A stretch of 64,000 bases of DNA from Natrinema hispanicum (GTDB taxonomy: Archaea > Halobacteriota > Halobacteria > Halobacteriales > Natrialbaceae), in assembly GCF_004217335.1 (NCBI RefSeq), contig NZ_SHMP01000003.1, positions 1,054,001 through 1,118,000 of the forward strand. Direction: 5' to 3'. A program made the position numbers and the translations under genes. This document shows positions 16,587 to 25,309 of the stretch, in pieces. Positions within the stretch are counted from its first letter, which is position 1; every line of letters begins with the position of its first letter. The notes below the pieces were generated by a model. That model did no database searches. It worked only from the letters and a program-made list of their open reading frames with translations, and had not been told where the DNA came from.

Positions 16587-18689
16587 ATGAGCAACGACGA
16601 GTTTCCGACGGACGAACCCGCCGTCGTGACCTGCGGGTTGCCCTACGCCAACGGCGACCTGCACATCGGTCACCTGCGGGGGTACATCGGTGCCGACGCG
16701 TTCAATCGTGCGCTGCAGACGCTTGGCCAGGACTCGATCTACGTCTGCGGGTCGGACATGCACGGCACGCCGGTCGCCGTCAACGCCGAACAGGAGGGCG
16801 TCGACCCCGAAGACTTCGCACTCGAGTGGCACCACCAGTACGAGGAGACGTTCCCGCAGTTCAACGTCGACTTCGACAACTACGGCCACACCCACGACGA
16901 GACGAACGTCGAGACGACCCAGGAGATCGTCCACACGTTAGACGAGGAGGGCTACATCTACGAGAAAGAGATTCAGGTCGCCTACGACCCGGATGCCGAC
17001 CAGTACCTCCCAGACCGCTACGTCGAGGGCACCTGTCCCTACTGTGGCGCGAAGGCCCGCGGCGACGAGTGTGACGAGGGCTGTCAGCGTCACTTAGAGC
17101 CCGGCGAGGTCGAAAATCCGACGAGTACGATCACGGGCAACCCCGCGGAGTACCGCGAGCGCACCCACAAGTTTTTCGAGGTCTCGGAGTTCGCCGACTT
17201 CCTCACCGACTTCTTAGACGACCTCGAGGGGACCTCGAACGCACGCAACCAGCCCCGCCAGTGGATCGAAGACGGCCTGCAGGACTGGTGTATCACCCGC
17301 GACATGGACTGGGGGATCGATTACCCGAACGGGGAGGGTGACACCGAGGGCGACGACCTCGTCCTCTACGTCTGGGTCGACGCGCCGATCGAGTACATCT
17401 CGAGTTCGAAACAGTACGCCGAGCGCGCCGACGACTTCGACTGGGAACAAGTCTGGAAGGGCGACGGCGAGATCATGCACGTCATCGGCCGGGACATCAT
17501 CCAGCACCACACGATCTTCTGGCCGGCGATGCTCGAGGGCGCAGGCTACAACAAACCACGCGGGATCGCCGCGACTGGCTTTATCACGATCAACGGGAAG
17601 GGCCTCTCGACCAGCCGGAATCGCGCGATCTGGGCGAAGGAGTACCTCGAAGAAGGGTTCCACCCCGACCTGTTGCGCTACTACCTGACGACGACCGGCG
17701 GCCTCCAGCAGGACGTCGACTTCTCGTGGGAAGCCTTCCAGGAGAAAGTCAACGGCGAACTCGTCGGCACCGTGGGTAACTTCTGGTACCGCTCGCTGCT
17801 GTTTGCCTACCGCAACTACGAGGGCACCCCCGACACTGCAGTCTCTGCGGAGGTCGAGGAGCGCATCGAGGAGGCGATCGCCGACGTCCGCGAGCACGTC
17901 AACGACTACTCCATGCGCGGGGTCGGTCAGGTCGCGACCCAGCTTGCCCAGTTCGGCAACGAGTACATCCAGCGCAACGAGCCCTGGAAGCTCACCGACG
18001 ACGACCCCGAGGCGGCCGCACAGGTCATCCGCGACTGCGTCCAGATCGCCAAGGCCGTCGCCGTCATCCTCGAGCCGATCACCCCCGACAAGGCCCAGGC
18101 CCTGTGGACACAGATCGGCGAGGACGGCGAGATCGCCGACGCCAATCTCGAGGCGGCACTCGCGGCCCCACCGGCAACCTTCGAGGAACCCGGTGAACTC
18201 TTCGAAAAGATCGAAGACGAACGCGTCGAAGAACTGACCGCCAAACTCGAGGAACGCGTCGCAGCCGCCGCTGCCGACGATGACGACGAGGACGAAACCG
18301 AAAGCGACGACACCGACGGGGACGAAGCCGACGCTATGACAGACACCGACGACCTCGAGCCCCTGCTCGAGGACCGGATCGGATTCGAGGACTTCCAGGA
18401 ACTGGACATCCGCGTCGGCGAGATCGTCGCCGCCGAGGGCATCGAAGGTGCCGACGACCTCGCGCGACTCGAGGTCGACATCGGTTTCGAGACCCGCCAG
18501 GTCGTCGCCGGGATCAAGCAACTCCACGACCTCGAGGAACTACCGGGAACGCGGTGCGTGCTGCTGGCAAACATGGAGCCGGCGGAGCTGTTCGGCGTCG
18601 AATCCAACGGGATGATCCTCGCGGCGGGTGACGAGGCGGACCTGCTGACGACCCACGGCGACGCTGCGCTCGGCGAGAAGATTCAGTAA
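16587..18689 (+). CDS. metG: Methionyl-tRNA synthetase with C-terminal tRNA-binding domain
   Basis: A 700-residue class I synthetase. HIGH motif is HIGH at residues 26-29, the zinc knuckle is CPYCGAKARGDECDEGC, and the KMSKS loop is the archaeal form GKGLSTSRN. A low-complexity acidic linker (around residues 565-590) joins an EMAP/Arc1p-like tRNA-binding domain (DFQELDIRVGEIVAAEGI to the end), which in many archaea is a separate gene. The ATG at 16587 begins the conserved region; the frame is open to 16431 but the extension is unrelated. Confidence 0.95.
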   Translation: MSNDEFPTDEPAVVTCGLPYANGDLHIGHLRGYIGADAFNRALQTLGQDSIYVCGSDMHGTPVAVNAEQEGVDPEDFALEWHHQYEETFPQFNVDFDNYGHTHDETNVETTQEIVHTLDEEGYIYEKEIQVAYDPDADQYLPDRYVEGTCPYCGAKARGDECDEGCQRHLEPGEVENPTSTITGNPAEYRERTHKFFEVSEFADFLTDFLDDLEGTSNARNQPRQWIEDGLQDWCITRDMDWGIDYPNGEGDTEGDDLVLYVWVDAPIEYISSSKQYAERADDFDWEQVWKGDGEIMHVIGRDIIQHHTIFWPAMLEGAGYNKPRGIAATGFITINGKGLSTSRNRAIWAKEYLEEGFHPDLLRYYLTTTGGLQQDVDFSWEAFQEKVNGELVGTVGNFWYRSLLFAYRNYEGTPDTAVSAEVEERIEEAIADVREHVNDYSMRGVGQVATQLAQFGNEYIQRNEPWKLTDDDPEAAAQVIRDCVQIAKAVAVILEPITPDKAQALWTQIGEDGEIADANLEAALAAPPATFEEPGELFEKIEDERVEELTAKLEERVAAAAADDDDEDETESDDTDGDEADAMTDTDDLEPLLEDRIGFEDFQELDIRVGEIVAAEGIEGADDLARLEVDIGFETRQVVAGIKQLHDLEELPGTRCVLLANMEPAELFGVESNGMILAAGDEADLLTTHGDAALGEKIQ

Positions 18690-18764
18690 CAGCGCACTGT
18701 TCGTCGGATTTTTGCCGGCTTTGGGCGGCGAATCGGTTTAGCTGTGCGGATCGACTAACGCTTG

Positions 18765-18774
18765 CACTAATAGA
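18765..18774 (+). promoter_or_regulatory. TATA-like element before the TrkA-N membrane protein
   Basis: ACTAATAGAT sits about 38 bases before the GTG at 18808 and about 15 before the GTG at 18784. The spacing from TATA to a usable start favours the downstream GTG. Confidence 0.4.
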
Positions 18775-18807
18775 TAGGTCTATGTGGGTTGCTACCATGG
18801 CTCTGTT

Positions 18808-19572
18808 GTGCACCGAGGATTCGTTTTGCACCTCGCAGGGCGGCCGGTCCTGCGACGGGTGCTGGTCCCGATCGGCTGTTTCATCACGGTCGTCGTCGCC
18901 GGCATCGTCGGCTTCTCGGTTCTCGGCGGTGTCGGTCTCCTCGAAGCGGCGTTCTGGCTGGTCGATCTGACGAGCATTGAACTGCACTTCCAGGAGCACG
19001 CCGGTGCAGAGCGAGCGACGAAGGCTTACGCCATCGTGGTGACGGCCGGACTCGTCCTCTCGGGGCTGTGGATCGGCGAAACGGTCGTCACCGAGATGTT
19101 CGGCGGGCGGATTCCAACGGAGGTCTCACGAGCAACAATGCAACGACGAATCGACGACAGCGACGAACACGTTATCGTCTGTGGATACGGCATGTTCGGA
19201 CGAACGATCGCCAACCGGCTCGCCGCGGCCGGCCGAACGGTCGTCGTCATCGAGAGCGACGAAGACATCGCGGAACGCGTCCGAACGGACGGCCATCTCC
19301 TCGTCGAGGGCGACGCTAGACAGGAACAGACGCTGCGAGCCGCGGGCGTCGAGCGAGCGACGAAACTCGTCGCCGCGATCGACGACTCGAACATCAACAT
19401 CCAGATCGCGGTCGTCAGCGGGACGGCGGCCGACGCGCCCGAAATCATCGTTCGCGTCGGCGAGGAGATGTACGAGTCAGTCGCGAAGGAAGCCGGTGCC
19501 GACGCAGTCATCATCCCCGAAGTCGTCAGTGGCGAGCGCGTGACCCGACTGCTCGAGCCGCCAGCGGACTGA
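18808..19572 (+). CDS. Two-helix membrane protein with TrkA-N domain, no canonical K+ filter
   Basis: About 254 residues: two membrane helices (RVLVPIGCFITVVVAGIVGF and YAIVVTAGLVLSGLWIGETV) separated by a re-entrant-like loop, then a TrkA-N domain (VIVCGYGMFGRTIANRLAAAG). In K+ channels of this plan the loop holds TVGYGD. Here it reads LTSIELHFQEHAG, so potassium selectivity is doubtful although the NAD-binding half is intact. Start codon is uncertain: GTG at 18784 (eight residues longer) is the alternative. The TGA stop at 19570 is also the first base triplet of an 86-bp palindromic repeat. Confidence 0.8.
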   Translation: MHRGFVLHLAGRPVLRRVLVPIGCFITVVVAGIVGFSVLGGVGLLEAAFWLVDLTSIELHFQEHAGAERATKAYAIVVTAGLVLSGLWIGETVVTEMFGGRIPTEVSRATMQRRIDDSDEHVIVCGYGMFGRTIANRLAAAGRTVVVIESDEDIAERVRTDGHLLVEGDARQEQTLRAAGVERATKLVAAIDDSNINIQIAVVSGTAADAPEIIVRVGEEMYESVAKEAGADAVIIPEVVSGERVTRLLEPPAD

Positions 19573-19655
19573 TACGGTTTCCTGTCGCTGTTTACCGGTA
19601 CACCCACGATCGTCCTGCGGATGCACCGGTACTGACTGACAGCAGACCGTATGAA
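19570..19655. repeat. 86-bp stop-anchored palindromic repeat, copy A
   Basis: Begins on the stop codon of the + strand gene (TGATACGGT) and ends ACCGTATGA one base before the stop of the convergent GYD gene. It therefore fills the entire gap between two convergent stops. The two 29-base arms match at roughly 22 positions. The last 24 bases are identical to copy C. It could act as a bidirectional terminator. Confidence 0.7.
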
Positions 19656-19943
19656 TCACACCTCGTCAACGATCTGTGAGAAGTCCTCGGTCGGGACGAC
19701 CTCCATGGTCTTCCCCTCGAGGCCGTGGCGGTGCAATGTCAGTGCCGACTTGAACGCCGCCTCGTTGTCATCGGTTTCGAAGACGATGAGGAAGTCGTAC
19801 TCGCCGAGGGCGGCGTAGGCGTCTCGCAGGTCTGCCCCGTGTGTTTCGAACTCCGTCCGAATTTCGCCCCAGATCGAGGCGAGTTCCTGTGCGTTCTGGA
19901 TCTCGCGGTCGTCGAGGGTGACGAGCGTCGTGTAGGTTGGCAT
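19656..19943 (-). CDS. GYD-domain protein
   Basis: A 95-residue dimeric alpha-beta barrel-like protein of the GYD family (MPTYTTLVTLDDREIQNAQEL at the start, EYDFLIVFETDDNEAAFKSA in the middle). The hallmark G-Y-D is altered here to GEYD. Function of the family is unknown; related folds bind small ligands. The ATG at 19943 begins the domain; the frame is open upstream but not similar. It ends against copy A of the 86-bp repeat. Confidence 0.8.
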   Translation of the reverse strand: MPTYTTLVTLDDREIQNAQELASIWGEIRTEFETHGADLRDAYAALGEYDFLIVFETDDNEAAFKSALTLHRHGLEGKTMEVVPTEDFSQIVDEV

Positions 19944-20077
19944 GTCGAGTCGGAGGGGCGATCCGCAAAAAACGGTTGGCGTGGCAGGTGACGGGACGAT
20001 GGTCGGCGGGACGCGGACAGCAACTCGAACGCGAGTAAGTGACCATCTTTTAGGGAGTGCTGGCGGTAGCCCTCGAC

Positions 20078-21835
20078 ATGAGAAACGCGAAAATCGTCTG
20101 TACGCTGGGTCCAGCGTCGAACGACCGTGAGACGATCCGGAACCTCGCCGCTGCCGGGATGTCCGTCGCACGCCTGAACGCAAGCCACGGAACCCGCGAG
20201 GATCGCGCGGCACTGATCGACCACGTCCGCGCGGTCGACGAGGAGCGAGCCGAACCCGTCGCGGTCATGCTCGACACGCAGGGCCCGGAGATTCGGACCG
20301 CGCCGCTGCCCGAGGGCGAGACGGTGACGCTCGAGACCGGCTCCGAAATCCGGTTCGTCGACGGCGATGAGGCGACCCCGGAGACGGTCGGACTCTCGTT
20401 GCCGATCGATGCTGTCGAGCCGGGCGATCGCGTCCTGCTGGACGACGGGCTGATCGAGACGACCGTCCTCGAGACCGACGGCGACGGGGTTCGCGCCCGC
20501 GTCGACACCGGCGGCGAACTGGGCGGCCGAAAGGGGGTCAACGTTCCCGGCGTCGAACTCGGATTAGACGTCGTCACGGAGTCCGATCGGAAAGATCTCG
20601 AGCTCGCAGCCGAGAAGGGCGTCGACTTCGTCGCGGCGAGTTTCGTTCGGGACGCCGAGGACGTCTACGAGGTCGGTGAAGTGCTCGAGGACCTGGGTGC
20701 GGACATCCCGATCATCGCGAAGATCGAACGCGCCGGGGCGGTCGAGAACATGGACGAGATCATCGACGCTGCCTACGGCGTGATGGTTGCCCGTGGCGAC
20801 CTCGGCGTCGAGTGCCCGATGGAGGACGTCCCGATGATCCAGAAACGGATCATCCGCAAGTGCCGCGAGACGGGGCGGCCGGTCATTACGGCGACGGAGA
20901 TGCTCGACTCGATGGTCACGGCTCGTCGGCCGACGCGCGCGGAGGCGTCGGACGTCGCTAACGCCGTCCTCGACGGCACCGACGGGGTCATGCTTTCGGC
21001 CGAGACGGCGGTCGGCGACCACCCTGTGGCCGTCGTCGACGCAATGGACAGTATTGTCCGACAGGTCGAAGAGTCCGACGAGTACGACGAGTTGCTCGAG
21101 CAACGCGTTCCGGCCTCGGGCGAGGCGCGGACGGACGCGCTGGCCCGTTCGGCGCGCTTTTTGGCGCGGGACATCGACGCGGACGCCGTCGTGGCCGCGA
21201 CCGAGTCCGGCTACACGGCGCTGAAGACGGCGAAGTACCGCCCCGGCGTCCCGGTCGTCGCTTCGACGCCGACCCAGACGGTCCGCCGCCAGCTCGCGCT
21301 GAGCTGGGGTGTGACGCCGCTGTACGCCGACGTCTCGGGACAGGGGGCCGACGCAGTCGTCGAAAACGCCGTCCAGGCCGCCCTTGATGCTGGCGTCGCC
21401 GAAAGCGGCGATACCGTCGTCGTCCTCTGTGGAATGATGACCGAACTCGAGGGGGCGAACACGACGAACATGCTGAAAGTCCACGTCGCAGCCGACACGC
21501 TGACGACCGGCCAGGTCGTCGTCGAGGGGCGGGCGACCGGTCCCGTCGTCCACCTGTCGGATGGCGACCTCTCGGCGGTGCCCGATGGGGCTATCGTCGC
21601 ACTGCCGGCCGACTTCGACGAGGAGTTTTCGGGCGAGACGAGCCGGCTCGGCGGCATCGTCAACGCCGAGCGAGGGATGACCGGGTATCCGGCGCTGGTC
21701 GCACGCGAACTGGGGATCCCGATGGTCAGCGATGCCGAGGTCTCGGCACTCACCGATGGCGAACCGGTGACTCTTGATGCCGAACACGGCGTCGTCTACG
21801 GCGGCGATATTGGGGACCGACACGAGCGGGCTTGA
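20078..21835 (+). CDS. pyk: Pyruvate kinase with C-terminal PEP-utiliser-like domain
   Basis: A 585-residue enzyme converting phosphoenolpyruvate and ADP to pyruvate and ATP. Seen: substrate loop RLNASHGT, catalytic-lysine strand IIAKIERAGAVENM, metal-binding MVARGDLGVE, and ITATEMLDSM. After the normal allosteric domain, about 100 further residues (TGPVVHLSDGDLSAVPDGAI to the end) look like the swivelling phosphohistidine domain of PEP-using enzymes but lack an evident T-x-x-H phosphorylation histidine. The ATG at 20078 starts directly at MRNAKIVCTLGPAS. Confidence 0.95.
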   Translation: MRNAKIVCTLGPASNDRETIRNLAAAGMSVARLNASHGTREDRAALIDHVRAVDEERAEPVAVMLDTQGPEIRTAPLPEGETVTLETGSEIRFVDGDEATPETVGLSLPIDAVEPGDRVLLDDGLIETTVLETDGDGVRARVDTGGELGGRKGVNVPGVELGLDVVTESDRKDLELAAEKGVDFVAASFVRDAEDVYEVGEVLEDLGADIPIIAKIERAGAVENMDEIIDAAYGVMVARGDLGVECPMEDVPMIQKRIIRKCRETGRPVITATEMLDSMVTARRPTRAEASDVANAVLDGTDGVMLSAETAVGDHPVAVVDAMDSIVRQVEESDEYDELLEQRVPASGEARTDALARSARFLARDIDADAVVAATESGYTALKTAKYRPGVPVVASTPTQTVRRQLALSWGVTPLYADVSGQGADAVVENAVQAALDAGVAESGDTVVVLCGMMTELEGANTTNMLKVHVAADTLTTGQVVVEGRATGPVVHLSDGDLSAVPDGAIVALPADFDEEFSGETSRLGGIVNAERGMTGYPALVARELGIPMVSDAEVSALTDGEPVTLDAEHGVVYGGDIGDRHERA

Positions 21836-21919
21836 TACCGCTGCTGTACCGACTCCCTGTGCTCACTCGTTGCCGGCTCGGACCGCGGGTTTTTGACGCC
21901 CCGGCCAGTATAGCCGCGT

Positions 21920-22258
21920 ATGGCAAACGAGCCGTCCGGACCCGGCGACGACGCCGCCGATCGATGGAACGAGTCGTCGACGGCGAACCCGGACAGCGGA
22001 CCGGCAGGCGACTCGAGCCCAGCCGATCACCTCGAGCGAGCCGACGAGGACGACGATCGGATCCCGCTCGATCTCTCTGCAAGCGACGACGAGGACGATG
22101 ACGCGGCTGCGACCGCGTCGGACGGCTATACACCCGAAGCCAGCTCGGCGCCGATCGAACCCGGCGATCCGGACCTCGAGAACGCGCTGTTCGTCCTGCT
22201 GGGTGCGATCATGATGGTGCTTGTCATCGCTCGATTGTTGATGCTGCCGCTCGGCTGA
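21920..22258 (+). CDS. Acidic disordered protein with C-terminal membrane anchor
   Basis: A 112-residue protein: residues 1-85 are very rich in D, E, S and P and probably disordered, residues about 90-110 form one hydrophobic helix (NALFVLLGAIMMVLVIARLL). The layout is of a tail-anchored protein with an acidic cytoplasmic part. Homologues seem limited to haloarchaea; the role is unknown. The stop codon is the first triplet of copy B of the 86-bp repeat. Confidence 0.7.
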   Translation: MANEPSGPGDDAADRWNESSTANPDSGPAGDSSPADHLERADEDDDRIPLDLSASDDEDDDAAATASDGYTPEASSAPIEPGDPDLENALFVLLGAIMMVLVIARLLMLPLG

Positions 22259-22341
22259 TACGGTCTGCTACCACTGTGTCCCGGCGCATCCGCATGACGG
22301 GTCGCGGGTGCGCCGAAACTGACTGGGAGGAGTCCGTATGA
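22256..22341. repeat. 86-bp stop-anchored palindromic repeat, copy B
   Basis: Begins on the TGA stop of the preceding gene (TGATACGGTCTG) and ends GAGTCCGTATGA. Central part GACGGGTCGCGGGT is shared with copy C. The following gene is in the same direction 112 bases further on, so here the element sits between tandem genes. Confidence 0.7.
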
Positions 22342-22417
22342 ATCGTCCGAGGAACGGGCAATCACACACTCGTGGCCGTTCGGCACTCGACCGATTATCT
22401 CATTTCTTTCGTGCGGT

Positions 22418-22427
22418 AAACATTTAA
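22418..22427 (+). promoter_or_regulatory. TATA box of the nfeD-stomatin operon
   Basis: ACATTTAATC lies about 30 bases before the ATG at 22453, consistent with a leaderless or nearly leaderless transcript. Confidence 0.45.
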
Positions 22428-22452
22428 TCGGCACAAGGCCTAACCCACGCAT

Positions 22453-23070
22453 ATGGTCGAATCCCTCGTCGGGAACATCCCACTGCTGTTGCTCGTTGTG
22501 GGGCTCGTGTTGATGGTCCTCGAGGCCATCTCGCCCGGTGCCCACCTCATCGTCATCGGGATCGCGCTGGTCGGTGCCGGTCTCGTTGGCATGGTCTTCC
22601 CGCCCGCAGCGAGCCCGTTCATTTTGGCTGCACTGACGCTCGTGATCGGGCTCGCTGCGGCCTACGTCTACCGGGAGTTCGACTTCTACGGCGGGAAAGG
22701 GACGGCCCGGACGACGGACTCGGACTCGCTTGCCGGCCGAACAGGCTACGTCACCGAGCCCGTCACGGCCCGCGACGGCGAGGTCAAACTCGACGGCGGC
22801 GGCTTCGCCCCCTACTACAGCGCGCGGACGACCGACGGCACGATCGCGGAAGGAAAGGAGGTCATCGTCCTCGACCCAGGCGGTGGGAACGTACTGACGG
22901 TCGAATCGCTCGAGGCACTCGGTGAAGACGAGATCGATCGGGCGCTCGCACGCATGGACGAGTCGTCCGAGTCCGAACACGATTCCGCCGACCAACTCGA
23001 TAGTGAGCGACCCGACGATGGTGACGACGAGCGAGAGCCCGAAACCGAAACGGAACGGTCGGGTAATTGA
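22453..23070 (+). CDS. nfeD: NfeD-family membrane protein
   Basis: A 205-residue protein. Three to four helices cover residues 8-78 (NIPLLLLVVGLVLMVLEAIS), an NfeD OB-fold domain follows (SLAGRTGYVTEPVTARDGEV to about residue 165), and the last 40 residues are a charged, disordered tail. NfeD proteins partner with stomatin/flotillin-type SPFH proteins in membrane-domain organisation and protein quality control. The SPFH gene follows 69 bases downstream in the same direction, the usual pairing. It lacks the protease domain of long NfeD forms. Confidence 0.85.
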   Translation: MVESLVGNIPLLLLVVGLVLMVLEAISPGAHLIVIGIALVGAGLVGMVFPPAASPFILAALTLVIGLAAAYVYREFDFYGGKGTARTTDSDSLAGRTGYVTEPVTARDGEVKLDGGGFAPYYSARTTDGTIAEGKEVIVLDPGGGNVLTVESLEALGEDEIDRALARMDESSESEHDSADQLDSERPDDGDDEREPETETERSGN

Positions 23071-23139
23071 GTGACATTCTCGTGCATATGTTGCTGAAAC
23101 AAGGGAACGCTTTTCTCCCCGCCGTCGTAACTTCGAAAT

Positions 23140-24315
23140 ATGGAGATACCATTGGTTCCACTGCAAACCGCCGGCACTGCCCTGTTGCTCGTCGGTGCTC
23201 TCGTCCTCGTTCTCGTCGTTGCTGCGCTGTTGAGCGCGATCGAGATCGTCGACGCCTACGAGAAACGCGCCCTCACAGTCTTCGGTGAGTACCGCAAGCT
23301 CCTGGAGCCGGGGATCAACTTCGTCCCGCCGTTCGTCTCGAACACCTACCGATTCGACATGCGAACACAGACGTTAGACGTCCCCCGACAGGAAGCGATC
23401 ACGCGGGACAACTCGCCGGTGACCGCCGACGCCGTCGTCTACATCAAGGTGATGGACGCCAAGAAGGCCTTTTTGCAGGTCGACGACTACAAACGCGCTG
23501 TCTCGAATCTCGCCCAGACCACGCTGCGTGCTGTGCTGGGTGACATGGAACTCGACGACACGCTGAACAAGCGTCAAGAAATCAACGCCCGCATCCGCCA
23601 GGAACTCGACGAACCCACCGACGAGTGGGGCATCCGCGTCGAGTCCGTCGAGGTCCGCGAGGTCAACCCCTCGAAGGACGTCCAGCGCGCGATGGAACAA
23701 CAGACCTCCGCCGAGCGGAAACGCCGTGCCATGATTCTCGAGGCACAGGGTGAACGCCGCAGTGCCGTCGAGAAAGCGGAAGGTGACAAACAGAGCGAGA
23801 TCATCCGCGCCCAGGGTGAGAAACAGAGCCAGATCCTCGAGGCCCAGGGTGACGCGATTTCGACCGTTCTGCGTGCGCGCTCGGCCGAGTCGATGGGCGA
23901 ACGCGCCGTCATCGACAAGGGCATGGAGACGCTGGCCGACATCGGGCAGGGCGAATCGACGACGTTCGTCATGCCCCAGGAACTCACCTCACTGGTCGGC
24001 CGCTACGGCAAACACCTCTCTGGCAGCGACGTCGAAGGAGACGGCGCGGAACTCGAGAGCCGCGAGTTCGACGAGGAGACGCGTGAACTGATCGGACTCG
24101 ACGACATCGCCGAGATCATCGGCGAGATCGATCAGGAGGCGGATATGGACGTCGAGGCGATGGAACAGGAGGCCCAGGCCATCAAAGAAGGGAAAGATCC
24201 CGCGGAGATCTCCGATCCTGACGAGGTCATCGAGGAGATGGATCAGGAGTTCCCGGGTCAGACCGATGGCGGGACCGACGGTCCGGTTGACGACGCGGAC
24301 GACGCGAGCGAGTGA
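23140..24315 (+). CDS. SPFH/band 7 stomatin-like protein
   Basis: A 391-residue SPFH protein. One N-terminal helix (residues 8-34) anchors it, then the band 7 domain (ALTVFGEYRKLLEPGINFVPPF to about residue 185). A charged coiled-coil follows with repeats of the type KQSEIIRAQGEKQSQILEAQGDA-like heptads, and a long acidic tail ends it. Such proteins form large rings at the membrane. It forms the expected pair with the NfeD protein upstream. Confidence 0.92.
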   Translation: MEIPLVPLQTAGTALLLVGALVLVLVVAALLSAIEIVDAYEKRALTVFGEYRKLLEPGINFVPPFVSNTYRFDMRTQTLDVPRQEAITRDNSPVTADAVVYIKVMDAKKAFLQVDDYKRAVSNLAQTTLRAVLGDMELDDTLNKRQEINARIRQELDEPTDEWGIRVESVEVREVNPSKDVQRAMEQQTSAERKRRAMILEAQGERRSAVEKAEGDKQSEIIRAQGEKQSQILEAQGDAISTVLRARSAESMGERAVIDKGMETLADIGQGESTTFVMPQELTSLVGRYGKHLSGSDVEGDGAELESREFDEETRELIGLDDIAEIIGEIDQEADMDVEAMEQEAQAIKEGKDPAEISDPDEVIEEMDQEFPGQTDGGTDGPVDDADDASE

Positions 24316-24663
24316 TCGACCACGTCACGCCGTGACCAGCTGTCCCGTGTTCCCGGTCCGTGCGTCTCCCCTCGCTTGGATCGGTTCGCACTGCTCCGTT
24401 CTCGCCGCTGTCTCGTGCTCTCGTTGATCCTCTACAGTGGATTACCGCCAGTAGTGACGGTGTATGCCCGACTCGAGAGTCTGCCCTCCCTCCCCAACGT
24501 TGTCCGTGTCTAACGCCGGTGCGGAGACGCTGGCTCCCGATCCGATCGGCGGTTCAACATCTCTTACCGAAACGTCCATGCGACGAAATCAGTCACTTTC
24601 AGTGAACAAAGCGGAGCGAAACCGGTTTTACGCGGCGGCCCGTGCTGGACTATAGGTATCGAA
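24316..24663. other. Gene-free stretch between stomatin and the winged-helix gene
   Basis: No supported gene in these 348 bases. The right end holds a possible promoter, CCGGTTTTACG near 24624-24634, about 35 bases before the ATG at 24664. The rest shows no repeat or stable hairpin I could identify. Confidence 0.4.
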
Positions 24664-25281
24664 ATGACATCGCCCGATGGGGTCGACGACGAGAAACGAG
24701 CGACCCTGCGCCGGTTTGCCGCTATCGGTGCTGCCTCGCCGCTGATTGGCCGCTCGAGTTCATCGACGGCGAAGATGGGGGAAAGCGAGGCCCGCGATGC
24801 GATCGCGGGCTATCTCTCGACGACACCCGGGGCACACTTCTCGAAGATCCGTGACGATCTGCAACTTGGCACCGGCGAAACGCAACATCATCTGCGCCAA
24901 CTCGAGGACGCGGGCGTCATCGAGCGCTATCGCGACGGCGACTACAAGCGATTCGTCACGGCCGGCCGATTCGACGAGTTCGAGAAACGAGCGCTTGGCT
25001 ATCTCCGACGGGAGACCCCGCGCGGTATGCTGATCGAACTCCTGTCGAATCCCGACGCCACCGCCGGCGACCTCGCCGAGGCGCTGGACGTGTCGGCCCC
25101 GACGGTGAGCAAGTACGCCGGCCAACTCGAGGACGCCGGCCTCCTCTCGCGGGACGACGGTTACGCCGTCGAGCGCCCGGAGACGGTGTTGATACTGGTC
25201 GTCGGCCACGCCGACTCCTTTGGTGATCGGGCACGATCCCTCGCCCGCAACGCGGATCAGTTACTCGACTACCGTGGGTAA
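24664..25281 (+). CDS. Tandem winged-helix regulator with a Tat-like N-terminus
   Basis: A 205-residue DNA-binding protein with two winged helix-turn-helix domains: residues about 45-100 (PGAHFSKIRDDLQLGTGETQ, HHLRQLEDAGVIERY) and about 115-175 (TAGDLAEALDVSAPTVSKYAGQL). The first 35 residues (TLRRFAAIGAASPLIG) resemble a twin-arginine signal, odd for a DNA-binding protein. An alternative start at the internal ATG 24775 (MGESEARDA) would remove it. Homologous haloarchaeal regulators seem to keep the same leader. The target is unknown. Confidence 0.8.
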   Translation: MTSPDGVDDEKRATLRRFAAIGAASPLIGRSSSSTAKMGESEARDAIAGYLSTTPGAHFSKIRDDLQLGTGETQHHLRQLEDAGVIERYRDGDYKRFVTAGRFDEFEKRALGYLRRETPRGMLIELLSNPDATAGDLAEALDVSAPTVSKYAGQLEDAGLLSRDDGYAVERPETVLILVVGHADSFGDRARSLARNADQLLDYRG

Positions 25282-25309
25282 GCCGTTGTTAGCAGCCGGT
25301 AAGATCGAC

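Noticed and set aside
21833-21860. A fourth TGATAC stop-anchored repeat after pyruvate kinase
   Set aside because: The stop is followed by TACCGCTGCTGTACC, somewhat similar, but no matching ACCGTATGA-type right end occurs within 120 bases.
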